Below are positions 19,401 through 31,094 of a stretch of 64,000 nucleotides of DNA, piece by piece. The first letter of the stretch is position 1; the number at the start of each line of letters is the position of its first letter. The notes under the pieces are model-generated. The model was given only the letters and a program-made list of their open reading frames with translations. It did not search any database and was not told the origin of the DNA. Both the position numbers and the translations under genes were made by a program. The stretch covers positions 372,001 through 436,000 of the forward strand of contig CAJNDS010002158.1 of the NCBI GenBank assembly GCA_905221605.1, given 5' to 3'. The stretch comes from Symbiodinium natans (lineage: Eukaryota > Sar > Dinophyceae > Suessiales > Symbiodiniaceae).

Positions 19401-19873
19401 TCTGCATTCTCGGCGGCCAGGCTCTGGACACGAGCCTGCACACGACGTGTCCAGGCTTATAGTTCTGGAGACACGAAGTGACGGCTTCTCCGCTAACGAG
19501 AAACACTACCAGCGCATGGCCCGCGTGACAGCCTACATTAACCGCTTTAAAAGCGGTTCTCTTTAAGCACAGGTCCCTGCAAGGGCAGCATGTTCCAACC
19601 CCCAGTTCTGGCACAGGACCGGAGCTCAGCGAAACGTTTTGCAATGCAAACCACCGGCCGCGAAACATCCGGATGGTGAAGAGAAGCGCGGTGCGCTGAT
19701 CTGCACAAGCCTTCCTGTACAAGTCGCCCAGGGAGGACCCTCAAGATCCCTCAAGGCAAAATTCTGATTAAGACCGGAGGTTCGGTAACTCTCACCCCCC
19801 CTCTCCACGAAATTGTCCATCTGTGCCCAGACAGAACAAGGCAGGCCCATCTCTTGTCCTACTCGAGGAAGTG
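16433..19873. other. Intergenic stretch with telomere-like repeats and possible exons
   Basis: Mostly noncoding. It holds a CT microsatellite at 18192-18212, degenerate CCCTAAA/CCCTAAATCC repeats at 18222-18290, a CCCTAAA array at 18455-18504 followed by a run of G, and scattered TTTAGGG fragments to 18840. On the minus strand 17800-17620 (MPVLDVSHEELEWSFRCIK) and 17480-17420 look exon-like, but no domain or splice pair could be established. No gene is called. Confidence 0.5.
18222..18504. repeat. Interstitial telomere-type (CCCTAAA)n repeats
   Basis: Two clusters, 18222-18290 (with CCCTAAATCC variants) and 18455-18504 (mostly perfect CCCTAAA), with the C-rich strand on plus. They are separated by about 160 bases of unrelated sequence. 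Confidence 0.85.
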
Positions 19874-21484
19874 TCAGAAGGCCTTGGCGGCGGCAGCGTT
19901 CCAATAGCCATGCGCCTTAAGCCATTTGGAACTATGGTGCTTTAGGGAGGCCCACTCCATCTTCGCGCGCCGCAGCGCGCCCGGCGAGATGCGCGAAAAG
20001 GGCTTGCGCAGCAAGAGTTGCCAAGGACACTTGAAGAACTCCAGCTCCCCAGCAGACTGAAATATGTTGCATGTGTATATGTTGCATGTCTTGCGCTTCG
20101 GCTGCGGCCTCGGATGACTGCCTGCCTTCTTCGCAACAGGCGCGGCAGACTGGCGAGTCCGCTGCACGTAGTCAACCTTGAAGAGTGGAGCAATGCGGTC
20201 GGACGTCAATGCGATCACTGCGTCGTCAACCACCCGAATGTTGCTGGACTCTCGCCTGCACATCCTGCCACAGTACTGCTGCGGCATGGCCAGGCAGCTT
20301 GTGTCATCCACCACGCCACACACCAGCACTGCAGCCTGGCCGTGCCCTTGAACGAAGCCAAGAGCCAAACAAGGGTTGCTCACAGAAGCGCTGTAGACCC
20401 CAAGACCATGTGCAGATCCATGGACTACTGTCAGCCCGTTTGTGGCTGGATCAGGGATGAGCAAGCCACGCTCAAATATGGATGCATGGTTGTTGACATT
20501 GGTGCCATGGAGCGTTGGCCGCAGGGCGCCACCTTTTCCACCGCAGTAGGTTTGCAGAAATCGGCTGCGAGCATGGCCGGACAGCGGTGCTGGTAACAGA
20601 CGTTGAATTTTCACGCCCCCTCCCTGCTTCAAGCTCCGCAGTACGTTCCCCCCATGCCTGTGCAGGAACCGGATGCGGAGAGCATCGAAAGCATCCTCAG
20701 AGGATAATCGCTGAAGCGCCTCGTCAAGCAAGGCCTGGAAACCAGAATTGTCTCGCAGAGGTCTGAAATGTCGGGCGGTCTCCTCTGCAAGTTCTACGGC
20801 GCGATACCAGCGCTCGAAGCGTTGGCGGTGTGGAAGGACTGGATGTTGAGTCCAAGACCTTGCAAAATTTGCAATTGGTACCTTTGGCTGGGGATTCTGC
20901 TGGCGGTATCCACCGCGGCGGTATCCATCGAACCCTAAATCCTCTAAACCCAAATCAGGATCGTAGACACTGTCATACCGACAGTCCATATCTAGCTGGC
21001 ACCCTCCTTTGCCCTTGCCACAACGAAACGTCTTTCTGCGCAGGCCTTTCTTGTGTGCCACGTTAATACGTCGCTGTCTTGCATTCTGCTTTGCCAGCAG
21101 GGCTTCTGCTTTGGCATGTGGGAAGGAGAGCTTTCTCAGCTCCTTCGCTGTCCTGGCACCGTGGGCACCAACTTCGCAGTCCTTGGGCACTGTTCGCCCT
21201 ACAGTCCTGGCTCGCGTAGCCCGAGGCAAGTGGAGAAGCTTGCTGTACTGACAGCGGCTCCGAAGTGCGCTCACGTCGTAGCCCGTGAATCTCTGCAGCA
21301 CTTCGCCCGAGCGCCGGTTCAGTTCTGCGAGTGTTGGCTTTCCATCATCACTTCCGTCACGTGGAGGTACGTGGTCAAGACAGCTGTGCTGCATGAGATG
21401 AAGGCCCATGGCACTTACTTCTATCACCTGTACACTGTACACTTTCAATTGCTGAGCCCTCACAACTGCGATGGTGTCGAGCAT
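19874..21484 (-). CDS. PARP-like ADP-ribosyltransferase-fold protein
   Basis: Using the ATG at 21484 gives 536 residues in one open frame; upstream exons cannot be excluded. The N-terminal half is basic with Cys/Gly patches (KTFRCGKGKGGCQ). From about residue 240 a helical segment leads into a PARP-type catalytic fold: LHGTNVNNHASIFERGLLIP (the His of the H-Y-E triad), then HGLGVYSASVSNPCLALGF (the Tyr), then VVDDAVIALTSDRIAPLF, where the usual Glu position appears to be Asp or shifted. PARPs transfer ADP-ribose from NAD+; loss of the Glu usually means mono-ADP-ribosylation or inactivity. The C-terminal 90 residues are basic. It sits alone in a gene-poor region and looks like a host gene rather than element cargo. 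Confidence 0.65.
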   Translation of the reverse strand: MLDTIAVVRAQQLKVYSVQVIEVSAMGLHLMQHSCLDHVPPRDGSDDGKPTLAELNRRSGEVLQRFTGYDVSALRSRCQYSKLLHLPRATRARTVGRTVPKDCEVGAHGARTAKELRKLSFPHAKAEALLAKQNARQRRINVAHKKGLRRKTFRCGKGKGGCQLDMDCRYDSVYDPDLGLEDLGFDGYRRGGYRQQNPQPKVPIANFARSWTQHPVLPHRQRFERWYRAVELAEETARHFRPLRDNSGFQALLDEALQRLSSEDAFDALRIRFLHRHGGNVLRSLKQGGGVKIQRLLPAPLSGHARSRFLQTYCGGKGGALRPTLHGTNVNNHASIFERGLLIPDPATNGLTVVHGSAHGLGVYSASVSNPCLALGFVQGHGQAAVLVCGVVDDTSCLAMPQQYCGRMCRRESSNIRVVDDAVIALTSDRIAPLFKVDYVQRTRQSAAPVAKKAGSHPRPQPKRKTCNIYTCNIFQSAGELEFFKCPWQLLLRKPFSRISPGALRRAKMEWASLKHHSSKWLKAHGYWNAAAAKAF

Positions 21485-21532
21485 TGAGCTTAGGGGCCCA
21501 GCACGCCACTGCGCATGAACACACACTCACAC

Positions 21533-21580
21533 AAGCCAGCAAGCCAGCAAGCCAGCAAGCCAGCAAGCAAGCCAGCAAGC
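21533..21580. repeat. Short AAGCCAGC-type tandem repeat
   Basis: About six imperfect copies of an 8-base unit (AGCCAGCA) lie just upstream of the PARP-like gene. Confidence 0.85.
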
Positions 21581-21809
21581 ACAGACAAACATGGACGCAA
21601 ACAAAATCAAACAAACTCCTTACAAACGTCTGCTTTCAACTTGCAACCACAGCAACTCCCCAGCGACTGGAAGGTGCCTCCGAGGCTTGGAGGCTTCGGA
21701 CGAGCAGCTCGTGGAGGTCTTCCGGTGAGTGCAGCACCTGCGTCTCCGACTTCTGTTTGTGGCGCCGGCCTTTGGGCTTGGCTTAGGAGCCCTGTAACCC
21801 TTTTTTGCA

Positions 21810-21881
21810 AACCCTAAACCCTAAACCCTGTAACCCTAAACCCTAAACCCTTGAAACCCTAAACCCTTGAAACCCTAAACC
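21810..21881. repeat. Interstitial telomere-like repeat, C-rich strand on plus
   Basis: About nine CCCTAAA-type units, some with a CCCTTGAAA insertion variant, in opposite orientation to the array at 22242. Confidence 0.85.
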
Positions 21882-22241
21882 ATACCGAGGCCATGTGAGG
21901 GCTGAAAGCTCTGCTCTCATCAGCTCTCTGAGGGCCGCTTCAGCTCACACAACCTCCACTGCACAGGGCCGAAACATTGGTCAAAAGGGAGGCAGCAAAT
22001 CTAGCGAAACTCCTAAAGCCAGTCATGGCCACATTCCCCCACTCAGTTCAGCTCGAACTGGAAAGGACACCCAGCCACACCCGAGCACCTTCAAATCAGC
22101 CCGACTTCTGAGGTGCACTCCTTTCTGCGGCCTGAGTCAGCTCCTCGATGGCCAGCGCCATGCACCCGACGACGTGCCATTGCGCAAAGCAGCCGTTCCG
22201 ATGCGAGGGCTTCAGGCTTTTCGGGATTCCAGGGCTTTAGG

Positions 22242-22382
22242 GGTTTAGGGTTTAGGGTTTAGGGTTTAGGGTTTAGGGTTTAGGGTTTAGGGTTTAGGGT
22301 TTAGGGTTTAGGGTTTAGGGTTTAGGGTTTAGGGTTTAGGGTTTAGGGTTTAGGGTAGGGTTTACGGTTTAGGGTTTAGGGT
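22242..22382. repeat. Interstitial telomeric array (TTTAGGG)n
   Basis: About 20 units of the plant-type telomere heptamer, G-rich strand on plus, nearly perfect except one short and one altered unit near 22355-22368. It lies far from any window end, so it is not shown to be a chromosome end. Confidence 0.95.
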
Positions 22383-23297
22383 GATGTTTCAGGGCTAACT
22401 GGGCTTTGCACGAAACCTCGTGCCTCAAGCTCTCGAAGACTTCATGACGATGCTTTCATGTAAGCGTCTCTCTACGCACCTTCTGAATTGAGGTAGGCCT
22501 CTAAGCTTGGAGGTTCTGAATGGCTCGGGAGAAGGGGTTGAGGGCCTGAGTGGCAAGGAAGTTCTTTGGGAGTTTTGCGGATCTGTAAGCAAGGCCTCTC
22601 AAGTTCTGGGGTCATCTGCAGCCAGCGCTCACGCTGCCACAACACAAGCTTGATGAGGATCTAAACCCTAATCTCCTAACCCGACAGCGCCAAAGCCTCT
22701 CCCCAACGCCGGGATGCCTTCTTCTTGGGCATCATGGACTCAGTCATTCCAGCCTGAAGGCCGGAAGCGATGCTTGGCAAAGAATTCTGACTCCCAAAAC
22801 CACTCTTGCAAGACAACTGTCATCCAGCAACCACAAAGCACAAGCGACGAAACCCGAAACCCCCGAACCCTCAACCCCTCAACTCTAAGCCCGGAAAAGA
22901 AGACTCTGGGAAGCGAGCTGATGCTGCTACACCATCATGCTTCTTCACCTCGACCCACCTCGGAGGGCTCACCAGCTGGACATATTGCTCAGTACTGTGC
23001 GACAGTTCTGACCGTTCAACTCCAGGGCTTTGGTGCTACTGCTGCGTTGCTTACTGCTGCATGATTTCCGATGGGCTTGTGGTGTTGTTGATCATTCTGG
23101 GCTTGGGCGCTCTTGGGCTTCGGGGTTCAAAGCTTTTACTTCGGGGCTCTTGAGGCCGTGAAACCGGAGCTTAGGCCAGGTCTTTGGCTTCCAGCCCCAA
23201 TCCCTCAACCTGACACCACAACAAACTACACAGCCTCCACCTGGACACATTCATTCCAAGCTTTCCCTTAGACCAATACCTGACACACTAGTCATCT

Positions 23298-23801
23298 TCA
23301 GATAAGCGTCTTGTTGTCGATCATGTGCTTTGCATGTGCCTGGCAGGAAGGCGGCTGGGTCCCCTGCGGTCTGCACCGTTGCATCACGCAAGCACCCCTC
23401 GTTCCCTCCCAAATGAACTGAACACAAGCCTCGGGGTTCAGCTCAATCTTTTCGAAAACCAAACCTAGCCAAATGCCCAAGAGCACCTCGATCACCTTGT
23501 CCACGGCCTCTGTATCTGCGAACCTGTGCATGAGCAGGTTGCGGGCTAGCTTGGTGCTCTGGTTGAAGAGTGCGGCGACAGTGATAGAAGACGCGAACTG
23601 CAGAACTCCGAGCTTCTGGCTTGATGAAAGCGAAACCTCGCGACGTGCCGTCCGGAAGCCGCTTGATGTCCACATGCTCGACCTTCCAGGGAAACAGATC
23701 ACAGCCACCTTCAACCTCAAGGTCCCAGGTTTCAACACGTACACAGACTGCTCCGCTGGCGACCTCAATGACCTTGAAGCGCACAGACCGCTAAACCCCA
23801 A
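23298..23801 (-). CDS. Possible exon(s) of an unrecognised host gene
   Basis: Two minus-strand frames look protein-like. About 23784-23600 reads RFKVIEVASGAVCVRVETW and RLPDGTSRGFAFIKPE; about 23600-23440 reads TKLARNLLMHRFADTEAVDK in another frame. The frame change between them suggests an intron or indel. The first segment recalls an RRM-like strand but is too short to assign. The plus strand is also open here. Low confidence. Confidence 0.25.
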   Translation of the reverse strand: MGFSGLCASRSLRSPAEQSVYVLKPGTLRLKVAVICFPGRSSMWTSSGFRTARREVSLSSSQKLGVLQFASSITVAALFNQSTKLARNLLMHRFADTEAVDKVIEVLLGIWLGLVFEKIELNPEACVQFIWEGTRGACVMQRCRPQGTQPPSCQAHAKHMIDNKTLI

Positions 23802-25254
23802 ACCCGTCTCTCCCCAAACCCTAGTCCAACCCTAATCCTGAACCCTCAACCGCTGGAGGCCAGGCGCCTGCCCGAACTTTGCGAAGTGGGCGGCCACTCT
23901 GTCCTCCTCGGTGGTTTTTCGCAGGCCTCAGCGTGGGGGCTTTCGAGTGGGTTTCATGTTTGGGGTCTAAGCCGGTCGCCTGTTCCTGCAAAATCTTGCC
24001 ACCCGGCTGAGGTCAGCGGCACCACACAAAGGGTCCAGGTAGCAAGTCGATCATTCCAGGAAGTTGGGGCTCAGAGTTTCTTCGAAGCTGGTGTTTCGCT
24101 TTGGGTTCCAACACTTCTCCTCAACAGGCTTCAATGAGGGTGAAAGACACCTACTTAAGGTTAGGCGCCCCACGCTCCGCAACCCATTCAAGTTGCAGGA
24201 GGCTTGGAAACTTAAGCCCAGATCCTCTCGACGCAGGCCCACATGAAACGCATGCGCATAGCACATATCTTTGCATGCACGCACATTTGTGTATGTGTAG
24301 ACATGTGTGTACAGTCTCCGGCTTAGGCTGCGGAACTTCCCCGGCGATGGGCTGAACAACGCTTCGTGCACGTCAATCAAGGCCCCCGCCGCCCACGAAG
24401 ACGACGTTGGCGTTGTCCTTTCAGTGAGGGGACAAGCTCAGAACGACACCAACGGCACACTCTGTAACATGCCAGGAACCACTATCGCAATCATAGCCAC
24501 GCTCATTGTCAAACGAAAAGATCAGCGTGTCAGGAAACAAAAGAAAGCCTGGAGCAACGAAGTACCCTAAACCCGAACCCCTATATATATATGCAGGCTA
24601 CGCCGTAGATGTGAATACCTGCATTCCTTGAACCTTTTTTCTCCAGGTCTCTCTCCCTAAACCCTATTCTATCCTATTCTATATACCCCATACCCTAAAC
24701 CCTAAGCCCTGAACCCCCAGCCCGCTCCTTCGACTTCTTCTTGGTTCCTTTGTCTGCTTTGCTGCTTTTCGAGCCCATGCCCATCCTGGACTTTGTAGTT
24801 TAGGGCTTCGGGTTTAGGGTTTTGGGTTTTTTCGGGGTTTATGGAGAGGTGACAGACCCACAACCCGATCCCCACTCAAAAGCGCCGATGGATGGGCGCA
24901 CGCCAATCTACACAAGGTGCCCTTTCCACCCACGGGGGGTGGATAGGCAGGCAGATTCGAAGGTCCACCGGACTCACGGCAATGCCACCTGAAAGCAAAT
25001 CGTTCCTGGCACGGCTGACAACTGGACATGCAACATTACACACATCCAGCTGTGAACTTTATGCGTGTGAGGTGAGGCGAGGTGAGGTGAAGATCGACCA
25101 AGGCACGAGCCTGGCCTAACAACAGGGCGGCCCCTCCATCGCAAGGCTTAAGGAGCCAGCTCCAACAACGCAGCGAAACAACAACAAGGACGAAAGACAG
25201 CAACAGCAACGCGAAACAAACGAAACGACGCCACGACGCGGGAACAACCCGCTA

Positions 25255-27490
25255 GGACTTGTGATCCATGCCATCTTCTTCATCTGAGGCCGTCGCAAAA
25301 GAGAAACAATCTGGCACAAAAATGGCTGCGTGCGCCTTAACCGAGCCCACCAAACCCCACGGGAACTGTGCCACTACACGCGTGTTCTGCAACGGGCTCG
25401 ACAACAAGATAGCCAGTTTCGTTCAGTGGGACCCAGCACAACCCTTGACCCCAAAATCGTGCTTTGCGAAGCCCCAACCCCAACTTTGAACAACCCTCGG
25501 CGGCATTTCCGCTCCTCCGCCCTCGACCCCAAAACCACGAATGTGACTCTGGGCACCCGGCATATCTTGCATCTTCTTCATCATCTGAGGCCGGGGATTT
25601 GGGTTAAATCTTATTCCAGCCTGACTCTTCGGGCCTCTTGTGGTTTTCCCTGCAGAACAAAAGCAGGCTTCATTCACCATGCCACACTCCTTAACCCAGC
25701 GACACCAACACCAAAGACCTTGAGGTTCAAAACAAAACAGTGTCAACCTAAAGAATAGAAGCTTGCTAAGCCAACTTGTCCACAACCCGCAGCTTAGTTC
25801 AGGGCTCTGGGCCCCTAAACAAGAAACCCTTTTCTTGCCCTAAACCCTAGAACGTAAGGGCACATGTGTGTCAGAAACTCTACCAGCTCAGGGAAGGACC
25901 GATGCCATGTCGCCCATGCCGCCGCCACCGCCCTCAGCCGATGCTGAGTTCTGGCTTTAGGATTTAACCTCTGTGGGGGCTTCGGGAAAGTTTACGGCTC
26001 AGGTTTCTGGTGGAAAGTTGCATCCCTAAACCTTCTTTTTGCATCCAGGTCTCTTCGAACACTGCCATCCCTAAACCTCACCCCTCAAAAACCTCCCTCA
26101 AGAATATAATCGAGCGGCCGCTGATCCCACTCATAGTCGGAAGAAGAACCCCGATGGCAGAAAGGAATGCGCTGAGCAGCAGATCCCCCCCCCCCCAACT
26201 TCGAGCTGCAAAGACCCGTCGGTCAGACTCTGGGCATGAAGCAGCCCTCAGCCCTGAACACCTTATCACCTTCCTGAGATGGCAACCATGGTCATCATGG
26301 GCATCATCATGGAGGACATCTGCGCCATCTGTCCGAACGGCTGGAGGTGTCGAGGGACGAGGCTGATCTTTCACAGCCCTGTGCTGGAACGCCCTAAACC
26401 CTTCTTAACCCCGCGAGCTCTGCCGGGTGCCGTGGCGGCCGAACAGCCCTCCTGAGTTCTAATACCACGAAACAAAGCACTACCTTCGCCAGAATCCAAG
26501 ATCCAGCACTCGCGACTACAGGACCCCGAAACCCCTAAAGTTTTTGGCTTCGCACTCTAGGCCCGGCTCTAGTGGTTTGTGTCTGCCACGACACCGCAAC
26601 GGATGAGAGAGCCTACCCCTCAAGCCGACGACCCTGGCCTAGGTCCGGAACGATCACAAAACTCACTTTCAGTGATTTGGGTGCTCCTGCTGCTGCATCA
26701 TGGCGTTGGGCTGCATCATGCCCCTGGGCTGTTTGGAGCTGCAGCAACCCATTTCGAGTTCAGCTACTTCTTAAGATACGACGCCTTTTCCCGACTGCGA
26801 CCATGAACAACTCGAGGCTTGCAATACCATTGGCACTGGTTTGCCGCTGCTCGACTTGAATGTAGGCAAGTCGCATGTTGGCGCCACAAGCACCACCGCA
26901 GCCGGGCATGCCCCCGCCACAGCCAGGCATGCCGCCACCACATCCACCTCCACAGCCACCACAGCCTCCTCCACAGCCGCCACATCCACACCCCATTCCG
27001 CAGCCTCCCCCGCATCCACCACATCCACCACCTGCAGCAGGATTATGAAAGAGTGGGCCATGCTCTTGGGGTAAAGAAGTGTCTCAGCGATGGACACCTC
27101 CTAAAACCCTGAGAAACGACTCCCCTTTTGCGTGTGATTCTCTGGGCCGCGGGCCCATCTTCATGGCTGGCATGCCGCAGGCACCTGGCAGAAGGGCTGC
27201 CAGTACAAACCACAAGAGCACCGGAAACGGAGGCTCTGCGAATTCAACAGAGAACAAAACTCCAACCGAATTGCGCGGTTAGAGTGGGGCGAGAGTTCCT
27301 GTAAGACAACCATCACGCACTGAACATGCTAGAACCGAGAATGTGCTCTTCACACACGCCCGAAACAAACTACGACAAATGCAACTTCTGTCCGGCATGG
27401 CCGAAGTCGTTGACATCAAGACTGTCCCGCCTCCACAGCCACAGCCCCCACAGCCGCCGCAGCCGCCGCAGCCCATTCCACCGCCCTTAG
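25255..27490 (-). CDS. Candidate multi-exon Gly/Cys/Met-rich small-protein gene
   Basis: Several short minus-strand segments share odd composition and could be exons. About 27485-27425 and 27031-26880 encode Gly-Cys repeats (GCGGCGGGCGG, MPGCGGGMPGCGG). 26752-26671 starts MGCCSSKQPRGMMQPNAMMQ, whose MGCCS start resembles dual-acylation (myristoyl/palmitoyl) signals. About 26345-26283 reads FGQMAQMSSMMMPMMTM, and about 25955-25919 and 25600-25480 read AEGGGGGMGDM and PQMMKKMQDMPGAQSH. A possible acidic end is SDEEDGMDHKS near 25260. Several candidate borders have AG acceptors, and dinoflagellates accept GC/GA donors, but no intron was proven. It could be two genes, or repeats that happen to be open. 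Confidence 0.3.
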
Positions 27491-27544
27491 CAGAAACCGC
27501 AGGTTCGGGTCTGTAAGGCCTCAGGGTTCGGGCGACCAAGCCCC

Positions 27545-27858
27545 ACGATTCGTGATTGGCAACCCCCTCAGCAATGAAAATTCAGCAACCAGCAATGTCC
27601 AGCCGACCCCAACAGTCTGCGCAACAGGTACTTTCGGTAGGGACCACGATCTCAGCCAGTTCGAGAATTAGTTTTTTTACACGTACGTGTAAAAAAACTA
27701 ATTCTCAGTTTACACGTACGTGTAAAAAAACTAATTCTCAGTACGATTCGTGATTGGCAACCCCCTCAGCAATGAAAATTCAGCAACCAGCAATGTCCAG
27801 CCGACCCCAACAGTCTGCGCAACAGGTACTTTCGGTAGGGACCACGATCTCAGCCAGT
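27545..27858. repeat. 116-bp direct repeats flanking a palindromic AT-rich core
   Basis: The sequence 27545-27660 is repeated without visible difference at 27743-27858. Between them is an 82-base core. It begins with a perfect 44-base palindrome (27663-27706, 22-base arms, centre ACGT|ACGT, arms containing seven T/A) and is followed by a second copy (27709-27741) of the last 33 bases (27676-27708). The flanks are otherwise unlike the core. Confidence 0.95.
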
Positions 27859-29044
27859 GAGCCTCCCTGACACTCGCCCAATCATCCCGTTCAGAACTCA
27901 AGAACTTGGGACGTCTTGGGGACATTTTGGGGAATGCTGGCTCAAGCTCTTGGGATGTCTCATGTGGCCACCCAGAAGCTTCAAGCGATTTAAGGTTTGG
28001 GGTTTAGGATTTCGACAATCACCCAGCGACGAGCACCTCTCGGATAGAACACAACATCACCCTTCCACGTCCCAAGCCCTGGGCCTGTAACCCTGGGTTC
28101 AGGGTCAGGCTGATGGAAACACATGAGTATCTGCAACCTCCGCGCAACTTTGTGTCCTGCATGTCCGATATACAGAGCATCCCTGATCTATCTAAGCCTA
28201 CATGATCTGAATAGCCCATGACTTCAGGACAAGGTTGGAAAAGGCCTTCCCTAAACGCGTCAGATGAAGGTGCGTGCAACACAAAGCTCAGGCTCCGGCT
28301 CCCATCATCGGATTCATGGGGGTTTACTACGCCCGCCTCGGCAGCAGACGGCATTTGGCTTGCAACGTGCCCAGCAGAAACCCTAAACCCTAAACCCTCG
28401 CCACACGACAAGCACAAGCCAGGAATTAGGGCCCTGTAAATGTTGGATGGGATGGCATGGTCCTACGCTTGTTCCTCTTGCCGCACGACACGAAGGAATC
28501 CCCTAGACAGGACTTGCAGTTCGGAACCCCTTACACGCGAACAAGCGGAGGCCTGGTTTCAGGGCTGAAATATGTTGAGAGAGAGTGCGCGGGAAAGCTG
28601 AGGACTCAAACAGCCAGTTGGGGAATAGCGGTGCTCAAAAGGGTGAAGCTCCAGCCTTGGCCTAAACAAGAAAGAGTTCAACCTTGCCATCCGACGTCTT
28701 CACATCCTGTGCCCTTCTGGACTTCCCGACTGAACTTCCTGAGGAGAAGCCTTGGAACCCTAAAACCCTCACTAAGCATCCCGGGGGCACCTGGGCCGCT
28801 GCGCGTGTGCCGCGCCCTTTCACCCCCGGTTTCTCTGCCGGGTTCCCCTCTGCCCTCTGTGCCGAAAACGCGTGGCGTTGAGGTGCGGGTTCAGGGCTGA
28901 AGGTTCAAGGTGAGAGTTTAGGGTCATATCACGTTCCCCCACAAGACCCTGAAGAGAAGCAGCTCATGCCATGATCATGGCATCCCCTGGCTGCTCAGTC
29001 GCCCCCTTTTTTTCTCGCGCGCAGCTCCGGAAGCGCGGGGTGAG

Positions 29045-30516
29045 CTAATTGGCATCGAGCAGATGGTGCACCCAATTCCCGAATTGTACTGCCTTTTCTG
29101 CAGGTGCCCCCCGGTGTCCTCCAACTTTGTTCCCAAGATTCCCAGATCCTTCAAGGCCAGGCCCTCTCAAAGCCATAGCCAGAACATCAAACCCGAATAT
29201 TTCTGCTGCCAGGGTAACCCCAAGGTAAATCTCATACAAAACGTCCGAGTGGTTCACAACACCTTGAGGGCAGGTGCTAGAGCGAGGCAGTGTGCTAGAA
29301 TCTGAGGCCATCTCAACTAACAGGATGCACCTAAGGGCGCTAAACTGTCATGGACGCCTTTGAAGGCTTGCTGGGGGCATGGATGGAAAGCTCCAGTGAA
29401 CGATGAACTGGCTCGGGGTCAGATGAGCGGCCACAAAGCACTTCTACGACCAGATCGGAAACAAGGCTGAGGCCAGCGTCGACCTGGCTCAGGGCACATT
29501 TGTTGGGAATCCTTTTGCAGGCACTGAAAAAGTGTCCCATCCAGCCCTGCATGCTGTGCCATTCACGAATCATAACCCCCAAGCCGCAAGGAAGCGTGAG
29601 CCTCCGCCTCCGAAGCCAAGAAAGCTACAACTTCGGGGAGAAAGCCCCAAAAGCTGTCGCAATCGCCTCGGCGGTCAGACAGTGTGGGGAGAGGGGTAGG
29701 CCATGACACCGTCATGATACAACCATGTGCAACCCATAGCATGTGCATGGTTGTTCATCCCGTCTGGGTGGCAAACGCTCATGTGAGCGCGCAAACTGCA
29801 GAGCTCAGCCTGATCCAGCCGAAGATTTTGGGTTTATGACGTACGAAACTGACACTGGCGATCTCTGTAGTAAAGGCCTCGGGTAGATACCACCACATGC
29901 ATTCGTGGAACTAAGCGGAAGCAGTAGCTGTTGACATTGCAAGGTCCAACCCAGGCATGCTCACATCCACTTTCAACTTTGCCTGCAGCCCTTGGATGAT
30001 CTGCTCCTGAACAGCCACGCGCCGTTCCAGGTCTGCAACACGGCCCCCTGCGCATTGAGGCTTTGCAGGGTTCGGAAGTGCTCATCACCTGTGTCCAATC
30101 TTTGGTGATGGATACCAGCTACGAACCATGTGAGTTTGGCGACCTCAAAGCACCACACAGGCAACAAAGACCAGAATTGATGCGCGTGGCAGCTGTCACG
30201 GTTTCAACGCATAAGAACCAAAGGCCGTTGAAGTGGTCTGGCGACCTCAAAGGCTGCATGAACATCCCCGAGCTCGGATGCAGAAATCCCTAGCCCCAGG
30301 GCCTTCAGCGGGTGCTGCAGGCGGCACTGCATGCGCCGCGGGGGCTTTGGGTACCTCCGCCCGTGATGCAGTAAGCGCTTTTTGTGGTGCTGACATCCGC
30401 TGTTGCCAGTCGTCAACCTCCCACTTGAGTCTGCACCCATCATTCATCGCTTGGGGCCATTTTTCAAGGACCAAAGCCTGTACAAACCGTGAGCCTTGAA
30501 ACATCGCGTGCCTCAA
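29045..30516 (-). other. Possible exons of an unrecognised minus-strand gene
   Basis: Protein-like segments occur in sense order at about 30516-30290 (RLKWEVDDWQQRMSAPQKAL then Ala/Pro-rich), 30050-29930 (RVADLERRVAVQEQIIQGLQ, a coiled-coil pattern), 29570-29340 (REWHSMQGWMGHFFSACKRI) and 29300-29045 (VLYEIYLGVTLAAEIFGFDV). They lie in different frames separated by short gaps, as introns would produce. No family is recognised and splice sites were not resolved. Confidence 0.25.
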
Positions 30517-30979
30517 GGCATCCCTCCGTGCCTTTGTTGAACCCCCCAGACCCGGACAAAGCCCTGACCAAGCAACATAAATCTGCAGTCAGAGGAGCGA
30601 AAAGCTGATGGCCCTGGAACACCAGAGGTACATAGGCATAGCAACCGTGGCACTCCTGGTGGTGCTGCTGTGGAGGCCCTCAACCCCTAAACCGTAAACC
30701 CCCCCAAATCCTACCCTCAACTCCGAACCCTAACTTTAACCCCAAAGTTTCCATAACTCTCTCACTTCTGCTGCGGTAGGCGGGCGCTGTCGATCGCACT
30801 CAGGCTCGCAAACAACTATGGACCTTTTCTCAACGGGCCAAATGCCACCAAAAAACCTACAAACCTTGGGCTCAGGATGTAAAGAGTGCTGTAGGCCTCC
30901 CTAATCAAGAAGCCTAGGAGTCTGGAAGGCTCCTGTGGGAATTTTTACCCGAATCGCTTCTGAAGGGCTCAAGATTTGG

Positions 30980-31094
30980 GTTTAGGGGTTTAGGGTTTAG
31001 GGTTTAGGGTTTAGGGTTTAGGGTTTAGGGTTTAGGGTTTAGGGTTTAGGGTTTAGGGTTTAGGGTTTAGGGTTTAGGGTTTAGGGTTTAGGGT
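30980..31094. repeat. Interstitial telomeric array (TTTAGGG)n
   Basis: About 16 almost perfect TTTAGGG units, G-rich strand on plus, about 400 bases beyond the 3' end of the SH3b-like repeat gene. Confidence 0.95.

Noticed and set aside
22242-22382. True chromosome end
   Set aside because: Non-telomeric sequence continues on both sides for many kilobases, so the array is interstitial.
27663-27741. CRISPR-like or terminator-like repeat
   Set aside because: Only two half-copies without regular spacers; the palindrome with T/A runs in a eukaryotic setting is not evidence of a bacterial terminator or CRISPR array.
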